This document shows, one piece after another, positions 21,608-33,850 of a stretch of 64,000 nucleotides of DNA. Within the stretch, counting starts at the first letter, position 1; each line of letters begins with the position of its first letter. This DNA is from Microcebus murinus. Its lineage: Eukaryota > Chordata > Mammalia > Primates > Cheirogaleidae. A program made the translations under genes and the position numbers. The stretch spans positions 73,663,001-73,727,000 of the forward strand of contig NC_134106.1 of the NCBI RefSeq assembly GCF_040939455.1. Reading direction: 5' to 3'. The notes under the pieces are model-generated. The model had not been told where the DNA came from. It did not search any database and saw only the letters and a program-made list of their open reading frames with translations.

Positions 21608-23743
21608 AAATCAGTCTTAACCTTCTGAGAACATGCTAGCATTATCAGGTTAGCAGGTTTCCTAAGCCAGTGTCTCCCTGGCCCTCCAGCAATACCCTGC
21701 TTGTTGGCAGAAACTTTTCTAGGAGACAGCAGGCTACAGTTGGGGCTGAGAGCAAGGTGGTCTGGGCAAGTCTCAGAGATAATAGTTAGAAATTCAGGGA
21801 ATCTATAGAGAGATCTGCTTCTAGTGGGGAAGAAAGGCAAGGCAGGTGGCCAGAGAATGCTCTACCATCCCATCCAAGTCAGTTAGCCTCGATAGCCAGG
21901 GGTGAGGACCACTTACCTCGGCCAGGGATCCCCTTGGTCTGTGGCTCTGTCTTAGACTCCTAGAGCTCTGTTTGTCTTCTGCCCTTTTATTAAGCATGGT
22001 AATCATTGGGATTCGTCACTTTGGGAGTGGACATGCCAATGCAATGTAGTATTCCTCTAGTCAATAATAAATAGCATCCTATGTTATCAGTCATCACTTG
22101 TTGCCTGCTATTTCATTCCAAACAATGGTACAAACAAAATCCTGGGGGGCAGTGTCACTCTGCCAAGGGCTGTGTCACGTCAATTCAACACACTTCAAGG
22201 CACGTGAGGTGGACATTGTGGCTGCCAGTCCAGTCTGACATCAAAGGTGTAGGAAGCATATGAGTGAAGGAAAGAGGACTGGGTCAGCCAGTGAGCTGGG
22301 AGGTTCAGGAAAGGTCTTGTTCTCATGGTGGTTCTTAGCCCCAATTGCAGAGTTCAGGCAACTGGAGTCCCCGCGTCACAGAGAAAAATGTCCTCCTTTT
22401 ATGTCTCCTTCCAGGTACCCCTAGGATGCACTGCCACTGCCCTGCAACTCTTCTCTGTCCCCTTTTCTTCAAAGGTAACATGCAAAGCTCTCTCAAGGGA
22501 CTTTCTCTGATCAAGCTGACCAAGGACCAGCTTCTCTCTCAGCCCATTGGCTATTTACTTGCGTGCATTTTCTTGCATTTTGCATTGCATTTGACTTTGT
22601 CAGTTACTATGTACAGCTGTGTTTCCCAAGGGCAAGCATGGCTGGTCAATTCAGAGGAAAAGCCACATAATTGATTAAGGTAAGCTTGTGGACTACCACT
22701 ACAAGCACCGCAATGACACAGGAACAGCAACAGCCACAGTGGTCCTTCCTATTTTACAGAAAAAGGCAGTGCAATTTAGCAAGGAAAAGAAACTTACTCA
22801 AAATCATATCCCTAGTTCCTGGAAGGACAGGATTGTAACTTCGGCTCTTCTGAGCATGTTGCAGCCACATTTCTTAAACATGACTGAAGACTGTGGTCTC
22901 ATCTTCTAGCCTTTCTCCATGCACATATTTATGTACCATACTAAATAGGAATGTGTTTGACAAATTATTCTTGTAACGTGCCTTTCCTACTTAATAATGT
23001 CTCTTGCCATTTTTACTCAGCACCACATCTCAAATACCATTCCACTTCATCAATACTTTTCTACAACATTATTTTTAATTGTTTCAGTATTTCATTATTT
23101 GTCTAAAGACCTGGAAAAGTGCTATTCCCTTGATGGCTGGGATAAAAGTTCTTAATTTGTCTGTTAGATTCCTAATAAGGAAACACATGTCTTTGGAGAA
23201 CTTCCTGATAAACCCCTTGGCCTAAGATGAGATTGTAAAGGAAAAGATGAAGTAAAAATAAAATACAGTCAAGGCAGCCACTACCTTGCCTTCTAAGAAG
23301 GCAGGTTGGGGTAACTGCTGGCACTTCTGCTGTGCTGACTTCTGACATGAATGAGACTGCGAGTGCAGGGGCAACCTGCATTTCTCTCAGGACAGGGAAG
23401 ATGGAGATTGGTAGGGGGTGTCATGTTGGAGTGGGTGAGAAATAGACTTACAGAGACTGTGCTGAGTGGCTCCCACAGGAATAGCCAGAGCTATGTAGTG
23501 TGGTGAGTATTCAACATATAGTAAACTCTCATCTTTATTACCCATAAAACCTCAGTAAGTTTGATATTCTGTACCAACACTGACACACAGGGGTGCTGTT
23601 TGTTTGTGGGAGGATGAACAACAGACAAGGGACAGCTAACTTGTGTGTCACATACCAACAGATCATAACTTAACTAATCCTCAATTTTGAACATTTGGAT
23701 TATTTTCATTTTTATACTGTTCTATGTAGATATATATATATAC

Positions 23744-23777
<34 letters not shown>

Positions 23778-24678
23778 TTCTGTGCTTAATATGTTGAGAC
23801 TTTGATCTTTGCATATACCATTGTTTACTTCTCTGGGATAAATTCCTAGCTAAGTAATTGCTAGGGCAAAGGACATATGCATTTTGTTTTATATGCTTTT
23901 TAAATTTTTGTATCTTACAGTGATCTTTAAGGGCTCTAATATATTGGATACTTTTTTGCACTTTTCTGACTACTCACTATAGAGGCAAACACCTTTCAGA
24001 CTTTTGGACAGATTGTTATGGTCATGTGTGTGTGTGTGTGTGTTGTAGAATGTATATATATGTGGAGGGAAGTTATGACTATATTTTGTGTATTTTATGT
24101 GTGTTGTGGGTATACATTTTGTGTGGTTTTGTGCATTTGTTGTGTGTTGTATGTGTTGTGTGAGTGGTGGCAGAGGGAAAAGCCTTTGGTTTCTTTGCAT
24201 CTGCCCAGCACCAAACAGGGCTCAGCATGGTAGCCACTAGCAATTGATTCACACATAAAGTATCCCCTACTTTGTGCCTAGCAGGAAAGTGCAGAAGGGC
24301 TACATACTCCATTGGAACCAGCCTCCCGTGCTCAGGGTAGCAGATGAACTGAGAAACATCCAGGACTCAATTTACAAGAATTACAAGATGGTCCTGTTGT
24401 ACAGCTACTGGTGCACTGGAATTCCAGCCATTCTCATCATATTCTTTTGATATTTCTGAACAGATTAGACACCACCAAGTGATTCCTCCTTTAAGGTATT
24501 CAAGGGGCCAGTTGGCAGTGATGCCTTCATGACAACTGTACGCAGTCCACATGCGCCCTCGAACAATCCCCTTATCAGACGCCTACCTCCTGTCTGCTTT
24601 GGAAGGTCAGTGCCCAGGCCCTGTGTGGGGCCCTGGCTGCTGCTCCTAGGGGACAGAGCAAAGATGGCATGTGTCTGC
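21608..24678 (+). repeat. Duplication source, segment 1
   Basis: Matches 28,194-29,480 plus 31,041-32,863 in direct orientation. Examples: GCTAGCATTATCAGGTTAGC at 21,630 and 28,216; GAGGTGGACATTGTGGCTGC at 22,207 and 28,811; CTGCTGCTCCTAGGGGACAG at 24,637 and 32,822. Identity looks to be roughly 90 percent by eye. It ends at GTGTCTGC, where the copy switches to the intron-2 segment. No reading frame is preserved between the copies, so it is probably noncoding. It contains (TA)n/(GA)n and (TG)n microsatellites. Confidence 0.9.
24025..24043 (+). repeat. (TG)n microsatellite, shorter allele of the duplicated pair
   Basis: About nine TG units, followed by a TG-rich degenerate tract to about 24,165. 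The paired copy at 32,179-32,210 has about sixteen units. Confidence 0.9.
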
Positions 24679-26090
24679 AATTCACTGGCCATCTCTCCTG
24701 ATACCAGACACTTTGGCATTTGGAACCGTCAACCTTCAGCTTCTGGGTAGCTCTAGGGGGCCTTGTTTCCTTACTCACAAGTTGGTTTGGGGAACTCATT
24801 CCCATGTGGTATGGGACACGGCAGAGGGGGATATTATTTTTGCCGTAGGATGTGAGTATTCAACAGAGATGAGGGAAAACTGAACAGAATATGCCAGGAT
24901 TTCTCTTCCTAGGAATCCCAAGAGCGCCTCATTCTGCTGGTTAGGAATTCATTTATAAATGCCTTCAAGTGTACAAGGGCCTCCATGCTGCCCTAATATT
25001 ACCCTATTCCAGTGGTGTGGGCCATGCCGCCTGTCGTTGTAGCATTTCTGGGTCATGGCACAGCCAGTGATTATCCCAAAGCAGCATGGCATTGTGGCAG
25101 AGGCAGGACTCAAAAGCTCCCCCCTCCATCCACCATCTCCTCTCTGGCCCCTCTTCTCCAAACCACAGAGCCCACACATCACCTGTGCCCACAGCTTTTC
25201 TCCTCCTGCTGAGCGAGGTGTTTCTGCCCTCTAGGCAAGTTCCTGGAATCCGTACTTCTCAGAGTAGATTTGGGGAAAAGAGCCAGCAGCCCCCACTAGC
25301 TCCCCATCCTCCTCTGCTGTGGTCTGTTCACAGGAGGGGAGGAGAGGAGGGTGCAAGAGTTCCAGAGCAGCACAGGTTCAGGGTAAGGAGAGTGAGAGAG
25401 TGGTTGGGCATGGGGGTCGTGTCCAGAGGACAGAGACAGAGTGTAGGTCTCAGCCTGAGGCCTCATGGCCCAGAGGCCCCGTAGCCAGAGCTGCTCCAAC
25501 AGTGGCCTGGGGGCCTCTCCCCCATCAAACTGGGCAGCACCTCTGAATTTCAGTTTAACTATGCTCCAACAGTTCTTCACATACTATCTTTTTATGATGC
25601 CCATACCCATGCTGAGATACATGTACCTTCATTATTCCTGTTCCAAACACAAAGAAATTGCATTTCAGAAAAGTGATGTGATTTGTTGGGTACAGAGAGG
25701 TCATCCACAGAAACTTTGAAATCATGGAGGAAATTCCTAGTTTTTTTTTTGTTTTTTTTTATGGGGAGAAAAGGGAAATTTAAGGCAAGATTGCAATGTA
25801 TTTCCCATTCTGATGTTTAGCCTCTTCCATGGCTGTAATGTCATATAATTTAATCATAAAATTATCATGTTTTTTCTTTATGTTAGAAAATATTCTGTGA
25901 GATTTGGGCCAAGAAGAGCTAGATTTGGTTTGTTTGTTTGTTTGTTTTGGCTACCTCTTAAACTCCATTGGATTTTCTGCTCTTCCATCTCTGCTGTCAT
26001 CGTCGTCTATAGCAGCTTGGGGCAAAGCAGGAAGAAGGAAAAGACACCATAATTTGTAGATTGATATTTTGCATCTTGGACTGAAAACAG
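24679..26090. other. Unique sequence, no gene seen
   Basis: Follows the right breakpoint of the duplication source. A 132-codon frame at 25,086-25,484 and its antisense partner lie in GC-rich text with no recognisable domain. T-rich runs lie at about 25,741-25,760. No exon was recognised. Confidence 0.6.
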
Positions 26091-26250
26091 AAAAATTAGC
26101 CAGGCATGGTGGTGAGCACCTGTAGTCCCAGCTACTCAGGAGGCTGAGGCAGGAGGATCACTTGAGGCCAGGAGTCAAGGTTACAGTGAGCTATGAAGAT
26201 ACCACTGCACTCCAGCCTGGGCAACAGAGTGAGACCCTATATCTAAACCC
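26091..26250 (+). mobile_element. Alu right-monomer fragment
   Basis: Begins AAAATTAGCCAGGCATGGTG and runs to CTCCAGCCTGGGCAACAGAG and TGAGACCCTATATCTA. Only one monomer is present, so it is a 5'-truncated Alu or an old monomeric Alu-type element. Confidence 0.9.
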
Positions 26251-26257
26251 CCCAATT

Positions 26258-27890
26258 TTTTTATTTCAGAATATTATGGGATACAAATATTTAGGTTACA
26301 TATATTGCCTTTGTCCCACCCAAGTCAGAGCCAAAAGCATGTCAATCCCCCAGATGGTGCATGCCACACCCATTAGGTGTGACTATCCCCATCCCATTCT
26401 CCCCCACCCACCTCCCTGACACGCAATGAATATTACTACTATATATGCACATAAGTGTTGATCAATTCATACCAATTTGATGGTGAGGACATGTGCTGCT
26501 TGTTTTTCCATTCTTGTGATACTTTGCTTATTAGAATGGGCTCCAGCTCTATCCAGGACAGTGCAAGAGGTGTTAGATCATCATTGTTTTTTATGGCTGA
26601 GTAGTACTCCATGGTATTTATATACCATATTTTATTAACCCTCTTATGTATTGATGGGCACTTGGGTTGTTTCCACATCTTTGTGATTGTGAATTGTGCT
26701 GCTATAAACATTCAAGTGCAGAGAGCTTTTTCATAGAATGTCTTTTTTTCCTATGGGTAGATGTCCAGCAATGGGATTGCTGGATCAAATGGTAGTCCTA
26801 CTTGTAGCTCTTTGAGGTATCTCCATATTACTTTCCATAGAGGTTGTACTAGTTTGCAATTCCACCAGCAGTGTATGTGTTCCTATCTCTCCACATCCAC
26901 GCAAACATTTATTGCTTTGGGACTTTTTGATAAAAGCCATTCTCGCTGGAGTTAGGTGATATCTAACTGTGGTTTTGATTTGCATTCCCCTGATGATTAG
27001 AGATATTGAGCATTTTCTCATATGTTTGTTAGCCATTAGTCTGTCTTCTTTTGCAAAGTTTCTGTTCATGCCTTTTTGCCCACTTTTTAATGGGGTGGGG
27101 TTTTTTATTTTTTTGTTACTGATATTCCTGAGTTCTATATAGATTCTAGCTATCAACCCTTTATGGGATGTGTAGCATGCGAATATTTTCTCCCATTCTG
27201 TAGGTTGTCTATTTGGTCTTGTGACAGTTTCTTTGGCTATGCAAAAGCTTTTTAATTTGATCAAGTCCCATTCATTTATTTTTGTTGTTGCTGTGATTGC
27301 CTTTGGAGTCTTATTCATAAATTCTTTCTCAAAGCTGATGTCCATAAGAGTTTTTCCAACATTTTCTTCTAGAATTCTTATAAAGGTTCATGCCTTAGGT
27401 TTAAGTCTGTTATCCATCGTGATTTGATTTTTGTGAAAGGTGAGATGTGTGGATCCTGTTTCAGTCTTCTACACGTGGCTATTCAACTTTTCCAGCACCA
27501 TTTATTGAATAAGGGTTCTTTTCCCCAGTGTGTGTTTCTGTCTGCTTCCTCAAACAGCAGATCCACACCATGCTCATGGATCGGCAAAATCAATATTGTT
27601 AAAATGTCTATACTATACAAACTGATGTACACATTCGATGCAATCCCTATTAAAATACCAAAATCATTTTCCATAGATCTAGTAAAAATAATTCTATGCT
27701 TCATATAGAACCAGAAGACATCATATAGCAAAAGCAATCTTAAGCAGAAAGAACAATTTGGGAGTCATCATTTACCAACTTCAAGCTGTACTACAAGGCT
27801 ATAGGAACTAAAATAGCATTGTACTGGTACAACAACAGAGACACAGACCAATGGAATGGAACCGAGAGCCCAGATAGAGAAATTTTTGAA
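26258..27890 (-). mobile_element. 5'-inverted (twin-primed) L1
   Basis: From 26,258 to about 27,560 the L1 is on the minus strand: 3' UTR, then ORF2 C-terminal frames (a 186-codon frame at 26,785-27,345, then 27,483-27,737 spanning the junction). At about 27,561 the L1 switches to the plus strand (CATGCTCATGGATCGGCAAA) and runs to about 27,880 (GAGAGCCCAGATAGAG). The inverted piece is the L1 segment that lies just upstream of the junction, short of it by a few tens of bases. This is the signature of twin priming. Confidence 0.85.
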
Positions 27891-28193
27891 AAATCAGGAA
27901 ACACGGAGAATTTGGCAGCCAGGACATCAGAACAAGAGATGTCTGCAGAAATCTGTGGGTACCCAAAGATGTGAAGATGCTGTGGTGCTGCTGGATGGAA
28001 TGACATCCACAGGCTGGAGGGCTTGGGTATATATCCGTGAGATGCTTATGGAACCTGTCACCTGTATTAGGACAAATACAGGTGGCTTCCAAAGAACCCC
28101 AAAGGAAGCAGTGCATCTGGCCATTTAAAATTCATCTCTCTCTACCTAAGAACATTCAAAATATTCTGAAGATCAGAACTTTCTAGACTCTAA
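27891..28193. other. Orphan segment between L1 and the duplication copy
   Basis: About 300 bases with no L1 identity and no counterpart in the source region. It holds short frames on both strands (for example 90 codons at 27,856-28,128), none recognisable. Confidence 0.5.
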
Positions 28194-29480
28194 ACTCAGT
28201 TTTGTTAGCCTTCTGAGAAAGTGCTAGCATTATCAGGTTAGCAGGTTTCCTAAGCCAGTGTTTCCATGGCCCTCCATCAATGCCCTGCCTGTTGGCAAAA
28301 GCCCTTCTAGGATCCAATAGGCTACTGTTGGGGCTCAGAGTAAAGTGTTCTGGGCAAGTCTCAGAGATAATAGTCAGAAATTTAGGAAATGCATAGAGAG
28401 ATCTGCTTTTAGTGGGGAAGGAAGGCAAGCCAGGCAGCCAGACAATGTTCTACTGTCCCATCCAAGTCAATTAGCCTTGATAGCCAGGGGTGAGGGCCAC
28501 CTACCTGGGCCAGGGATCCCTGTGATCTGTGTCTCTGTCTAGACTCCTGAAGCTCTGTTTGTCTTCTGCCCTTATATACCCAATTTTCTAACTCTGGTAC
28601 TCATTAGGATTCATCAGTTTGGGGGCGGACATGCCAATGCAACATAGTATTCCTCTAGCCAATAATAAATAGCATCCTATGTTATCGGTCATTACTCGTT
28701 GCCTACTACTTCCTCCACACCAATGGTATAAACAAATTCTTGGGAGGGCAGGGCAGTGTCACTCTGCCAAGGACTGTGTCGCATCCATTAAACACATTTC
28801 AAGGCACTTGAGGTGGACATTGTGGCTGCCAGTCCAGTCTGACCTCAAAGGTGTAGGAAGCATGTGAATGAAGGAAAGAGGTCTGGGTCAGCCAGTGAGC
28901 CTTGGCAGTTCAGGAAAGGTCTTGTTCTCATGGTGGTTCTTAGCCCCAATTGCAGAGTTCATGCAAGTGGAGTCCCCACATCACAGAGAAAAATGTCCTC
29001 CTTTCATGTCTCCTTCCAGGTACCCTCCAGGATGCACTGCCACTGCCCTGAAACTCTTCTTTGTCCCCTTTTCTTCAAAGGTAACATGCAAAGCACCCTC
29101 AAGGGACCTTCTCTGATCAAACCAACCAAGGACCAGCTTCTCTCTCAGCCCATTGGCTATTTACTTGCATGCATTTTCTTGTGTTTTGCATTGCATTTGC
29201 TTTTGTCAGTTACAGCTGTGTACAGCTGTGCACAGCAGTGTACAGCTGTGTTTCACAATGGCAAGCATGGCTGGTCAATTCAGAGGAAAAGTTTGTGGAG
29301 TATCGCTACAAGCAACCCAACGATACAGGAACAACAGCAACAGCTACAGTGGTCCTTCCTATTTTACAGACAAAGGCAGTGCAGTTTAGCGAGGAAGAGC
29401 AATTTGCCCAAGATCATATCCCTAGTTCCTGAAAGGACAGGATTGTAACTTGGGATTTTCTGAGCATGTTGCAGCCCCAT

Positions 29481-29695
29481 CTCTTTTTTGTTTTTAATTG
29501 ATAAATTAATTTTATTAACTAATAATAATATTCCTACCCTACACCAGACATTAAAAATTAATTGCATGTGGATAGTAGATATATATGTGAATGGAAAAAT
29601 ACAAAACAAAACAAATCAAAAATCCAAGAAATAATAAAGGAAACGTTTTTAAGAGCTAGGAATAGCTAAAAAATCTTTAAAAGTACCCATATTCA
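29481..29695. other. Unassigned AT-rich segment beside the PNRC1 retrocopy
   Basis: It is absent from the source copy of the duplication, so it arrived with or before the retrocopy. It may be transduced 3' flank or a degraded repeat; I see no clear identity. Confidence 0.4.
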
Positions 29696-31040
29696 TTTTT
29701 TTTCAAAAGGAGTGCAAATTATTTTCAAATTTGATCACAATCAATTTTATTGGCATTACAATTAGAGGCATTTTAACTTTGAATGGATATATACCAAAAA
29801 CCAGAAATTAAGTTCGGTAAAAATGAGAGCAGGAATTTTCCAATAATTATAGTTTAGAAGGCAGAAATCAATTTAGAGAAACAAACCCCACATTTACAAT
29901 GAGTGTACCACAGATTTAAACTTCAGTAGTACATTAGTAAACTGTTCACATTTACATCTTAACCTTGAGGTATGACAGCTGTAACTTGAAAAAAAATCTC
30001 AGTATTCTATGCAAATAAATCGGTCTCTCATGTGCCTTATTAGCACACACTTAAAATTTCTCTATTGTGTATATACAAAACACCTGCCATATGGGCAGGA
30101 CAAAATACATACTTTCATAACGCAATGGTAATGTACCTCTCAAGTGTGAATTATATACACATAACACATGGTATACAGTATTTACAAAATATAAAATATA
30201 ATACAAGCTGGTTGTAATTTTTAAAACTCATCTTTTGCACTTGTATGTTGCAACAAGGCAAATTTCCATTTCTGTACCAATTTTCTTTTAAGGAGTCCAG
30301 GGATCTGGGAAAAACTGTTTTATATACATACTGAAATCTGAAATCTAAGTTTGAATTTTCAGGAGCGTTTTTAAGTGTACTGCCAGCAGCTCCCTGTTTT
30401 GGTGCAGTTTTCAACAGCGCTTCCCATCTGGTGAGTAGGCGGCTTTGGAAGAGCACTAGGAGAAGGTGGATCACTAAACTTTGCCCCAGCATAATTTTCC
30501 TTTTGGCTCACTTCAGTTAGAAATGGCGATTTCTTCAAAAGCTTATTTTTTAATGTTCTCAGTATTTTTTAAAAGGCTTTTATTCCTGCTTCTGAGTTCT
30601 ATCAGATGAAACGGAATCCTGCCAAAAGTTATTTTCATTTTCTTTTTTTTTTTTTTTTTTTTTTTTGCGGAGGTGATCTTGGCTAGTAGCAAGTTATATT
30701 TGCTTTTCTGTTTATCTTTGCTTGTTCATACAAGTGTATACCATGAACAAGCTGGCCGTGGGGTAGGACAATTTTCTCCCATTTTCCCATCTTTGATCTT
30801 AAAACCTCTTTTCTGAGCAGGCTTGGCCAGGCGCAGGGCGCAGAGGCGCAGGGACAGGGCTCGCTCCCTCAGTTCCGCGGTTGCAGGATCCAGGCGAGCC
30901 GGCAGCCCAGCGGGGACCTCCTGCACTAAACTCCGGCCCTGGCGGCCCGGCCCCTCTCCAGACCGGCTCGGGCTGCCGGTTCTGGTGGCCGCGCCTGGGC
31001 AGCTGCCCCGCCCGAGGAGCCCGCACCTCCTTCTTTCGCG
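29696..31040 (-). pseudogene. PNRC1: PNRC1 processed pseudogene (retrocopy)
   Basis: PNRC1 is a small proline-rich nuclear receptor coactivator and mRNA-decapping regulator. Read on the minus strand, the copy starts inside the GC-rich coding region (KKEVRAPRAGQLP, then GQACSEKRF). It continues through [21 protein letters not shown] near 30,480, and ends [18 protein letters not shown] in a shifted frame at about 30,355. The SH3-type SDPPSPS motif and the C-terminal LLK helix, which in PNRC proteins bind partners, are both visible. A long AT-rich 3' UTR follows, with an AATAAA at 29,751-29,746 and an A-run at 29,703-29,696. No introns, 5' truncation, frameshifts and a 26-base A-run inside the coding part show it is dead. 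Confidence 0.9.
30641..30666 (-). repeat. Expanded A-run inside the PNRC1 retrocopy
   Basis: 26 consecutive T on the plus strand, interrupting the retrocopy coding sequence between the two recognisable PNRC1 blocks. It may be an expanded lysine-codon run or a tiny secondary insertion. Confidence 0.6.
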
Positions 31041-31894
31041 GTGGTCTCATCTTCTAGCCTTTCTCCATGCACATATTTATGTACCATACTAAATAGGAAT
31101 GTGTTTGACAAATTCTTTTTGTATTGTGCCTTTCCTACTTAATAATGTGTCTCTTGGCCATTCTTACTCAGCACCACATCTCAAATACCATTCCACTTCA
31201 TCAATACTTTTCTACAACATTAATTTTAATTGTTTCAAGTATTTCATTATTTGTCTAAAGACCTGGAAAAGTGCTATTCCCTTGATGGCTGGGATAAAAG
31301 TTCCTAATTTTTCTGTTAGATTCGTAATAAGGAAACACATGTCTTTGGAGAACTTCTTGATAAACCCCTTGGCCTAAGATGAGATTGTAAAGGAAAAGAA
31401 GTAAAAACAAAATAACAGCCACTAACTTGCCTTCAGAAGGCAGGTTGGGGTAACCGCTGGCACTTCTGCTGTGCTGACTTCTGGCAGGAATGAGACTGCG
31501 AGTGCAGAAGAAACCCGCATTGCTCTCAGGACAGGGAAGATGGGGGTTGGTAGGGGGTGTCTCATCCGGGTGGGTGCAAAATAGATTTACAGAGACTGTG
31601 CTGAGTGGCTCCCACAGGGAGGAAAATGAGAGACATAAGTATGTCTACAATAGGCGATGCTATGTAGTGTGGTGAGTATTCAATGTATGGTAACCTCTCA
31701 CCTTTATTATCCCATAAAACTTCAGTAAGTTTGATATTCTGTACCAACACTGACACACAGGGATGCTGTTTGTTTATTGGAGGATGAACAACAGACAAGG
31801 GACACCTCACTTGTGTGTGACATACCAACAGGTCATCATTTAACTAAACCTCAATTTTGAACATTTAGGTTATTTTCACTTTTACACTATTCTA

Positions 31895-31937
31895 TATAGA
31901 TACATATATATATAAAGAGAGAGAGAGAGAGAGAGAT
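31895..31937 (+). repeat. (TA)n(GA)n microsatellite
   Basis: TATATATA followed by AAAGAGAGAGAGA-type text. It pairs with the tract at 23,731-23,777 in the source copy. Confidence 0.85.
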
Positions 31938-32175
31938 AAAATTCTGGGCTTGATATGCTTAGACTTTCATTTTTGCACATACCATTAATAATTTCTCTAG
32001 GATAAATTCCTTGCTATGTAGTTGGTAGGACAAAGGACACACGTATTTTATATACTTTTGAAATATTTGTATCTTACAGTGATCTTTACGTGTTCTAATT
32101 TATCAGATAATTTTTTCACTTTTCGGACTATTCACCATAGAGGCAAACACCTTTCAGACTTTTTGACAGGTTGTT

Positions 32176-32178
<3 letters not shown>

Positions 32179-32210
<32 letters not shown>
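32179..32210 (+). repeat. (TG)16 microsatellite
   Basis: Sixteen uninterrupted TG units. The homologous tract in the source copy is clearly shorter, so the two have diverged in length since duplication. Confidence 0.92.
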
Positions 32211-32212
<2 letters not shown>

Positions 32213-33147
32213 TGTTTGTGGTATGAGTATATTTGGGGGCTGTGTTTGGGTTTTTATAGGTATGTTTTCTGTATTTTATGTGTGTTGTGTGTATACATTT
32301 TGTGTAGTTTTGTGTGTTTGTTGTGTGTTGTATGTGTTCCGTGAGTGGTGGGAGAGGGAAAAGCCCTTTGTTTCTTTGCATCTGCCCAGCACCAAACAGG
32401 GCTCAGCATGGTAGCCATTTGCAGTTGATTCACATGTAAAGTATCCCCTGCTTTAGGCCCTGCAGGAAAGTGCAGAAGGGCTACTACTCCATTGGAACCA
32501 CCCTCCCCTGTACAGGATGGGATATGAGCTGAGAGACATCCAGGACTCAATTTACAAGAATTACAAGATGCCCCTGCTGTACAGCTACTGGTGCACTGGA
32601 ATTCCAGCCATTCTCATCATATTCTTTTGATATTTCTGAACAGATTAGACCCCACTGAGAGATTCTACATTTAAGATATTCAAGTGGCCACTTGGCAGTG
32701 ATGCCCTCATAGCCCAACAAGTGTAAGCAGTCCACATGCGCCCTCGGACAATCCCCTTATCAGACACCTACCTCCTATCTGCTTTGGGAGGTCAGTGCCC
32801 AGCCCCGGTGTGGGGCCCAGGCTGCTGCTCCTAGGGGACAGAGCAAAGATGTCATGTGTCTGCGCCCTAACAGAGGCCTCATCATCTCACACTCAAGCTG
32901 GTGCAGTGTCCTCTTACGTTGTATTCTCATGTATCATGCTTAACCCCAAATCCTCTCCAGGCCACTGTAAAGGTGCAAGTGGTTTTAGGTGCTGGTGGTT
33001 ACTTTCTATAGGGAAGTGGTCTCAGACAACAGCAGCAGCTGAGCAGCGCCAGCAACAGCAGCAAGAGCAACAGTAGCAATAAAAGAGCAATAGCAACATA
33101 AAATGAAAAACATCAGAAACGAATTTTAAGGTTTCAAAAAATGCCCT

Positions 33148-33232
33148 TTCGCCTTAAAATTTGTACCCCCATAATATGCCGAAATAAAAAAAATAAATAA
33201 AATAAACACATACCCACGTTAAAAAAAAAAAT
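33148..33232 (+). mobile_element. Minimal L1 3' tail insertion
   Basis: About 40 bases of L1 3' UTR end (TTAAAATTTGTACCCCCATAA, then TGCCGAAATAAA), followed by A-rich tail text ending in a run of A. The source copy does not have it. It is an extreme 5' truncation. Confidence 0.75.
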
Positions 33233-33850
33233 CAGTAATGGCAGCTGCAACAAAGGTGGCAACTGTAGCAGCAGCAACAGCAGGAAAGAAGACAGCGGCA
33301 ATTGCAGTACTTGAATAGCATTCGCTCCCAGTGGCGTGAGAGTGTACCTGTGTCCTCTTACGCACCTCTCATAAGGGTTCATTTAGTCGTCACTGCCAGG
33401 AAAGTGAGGCTTGGTGTTCACACATTAACCTGTGGCAGAGCTGGGACTCAGTCTGAGGTCCAGTAACTCTGTCCTGTGCAGAGGGAGGTGACAGGCAGCC
33501 CTAAGCCTGAGTTGGGCAGGCAGATGTTATAGTACCTTTACATTTCAGCATCTGCTGCTTACTCCCTGTGTCACCTGGGGCAGGTAACTGCTCCTCTCTG
33601 CCTCAGTCTCCACATCTGAACAGTGATGATGTTAATGATTTCCCCCTGGGTGGTTGTGAGGTGCATATGGTGTGTGTGAGGAAGGTTCTGGTTCCCAGGG
33701 CAGCGTCCATGAGCATCTAGGGCTATGGGTGACCCTGCACCCCGCCTTGGCTACACACCTGTTTGTCATAAGCATAAGGTCATGGTTTCCAGGGATGTCA
33801 GCCTCTTGACAATGGTCTGCAGAGGCAGACGGGTTACCTAGCTCAAGATA

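Larger units (their letters stand above)
28194..33850 (+). repeat. Rotated copy of the IL37-upstream segment
   Basis: Consists of a copy of 21,608-24,678 (28,194-32,863) directly joined to a copy of 17,203-18,265 (32,864-33,850). The join reads GTGTCTGC|GCCCTAAC. At the source the two parts are in the opposite order, separated by 3.3 kb that includes IL37 exons 1 and 2. The copy has gained a PNRC1 retrocopy (29,481-31,040) and a short L1 tail near 33,148. It contains no IL37 exon. Confidence 0.85.

Noticed and set aside
21608..24678. A second IL-1 family gene or IL37 paralogue in the duplicated segment
   Set aside because: Neither copy holds IL-1 fold exons; the duplicated parts cover intron 2 and upstream DNA, not IL37 coding exons.
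28864..29448. 194-codon open frame in the rotated copy
   Set aside because: The homologous source region breaks this frame (about 22,270-22,830), there is no recognisable domain, and it crosses a reverse MIR-like stretch. A conserved coding exon is unlikely.
30799..31050. An 83-codon GC-rich frame as an independent gene
   Set aside because: It is the 5'-truncated coding part of the PNRC1 retrocopy.
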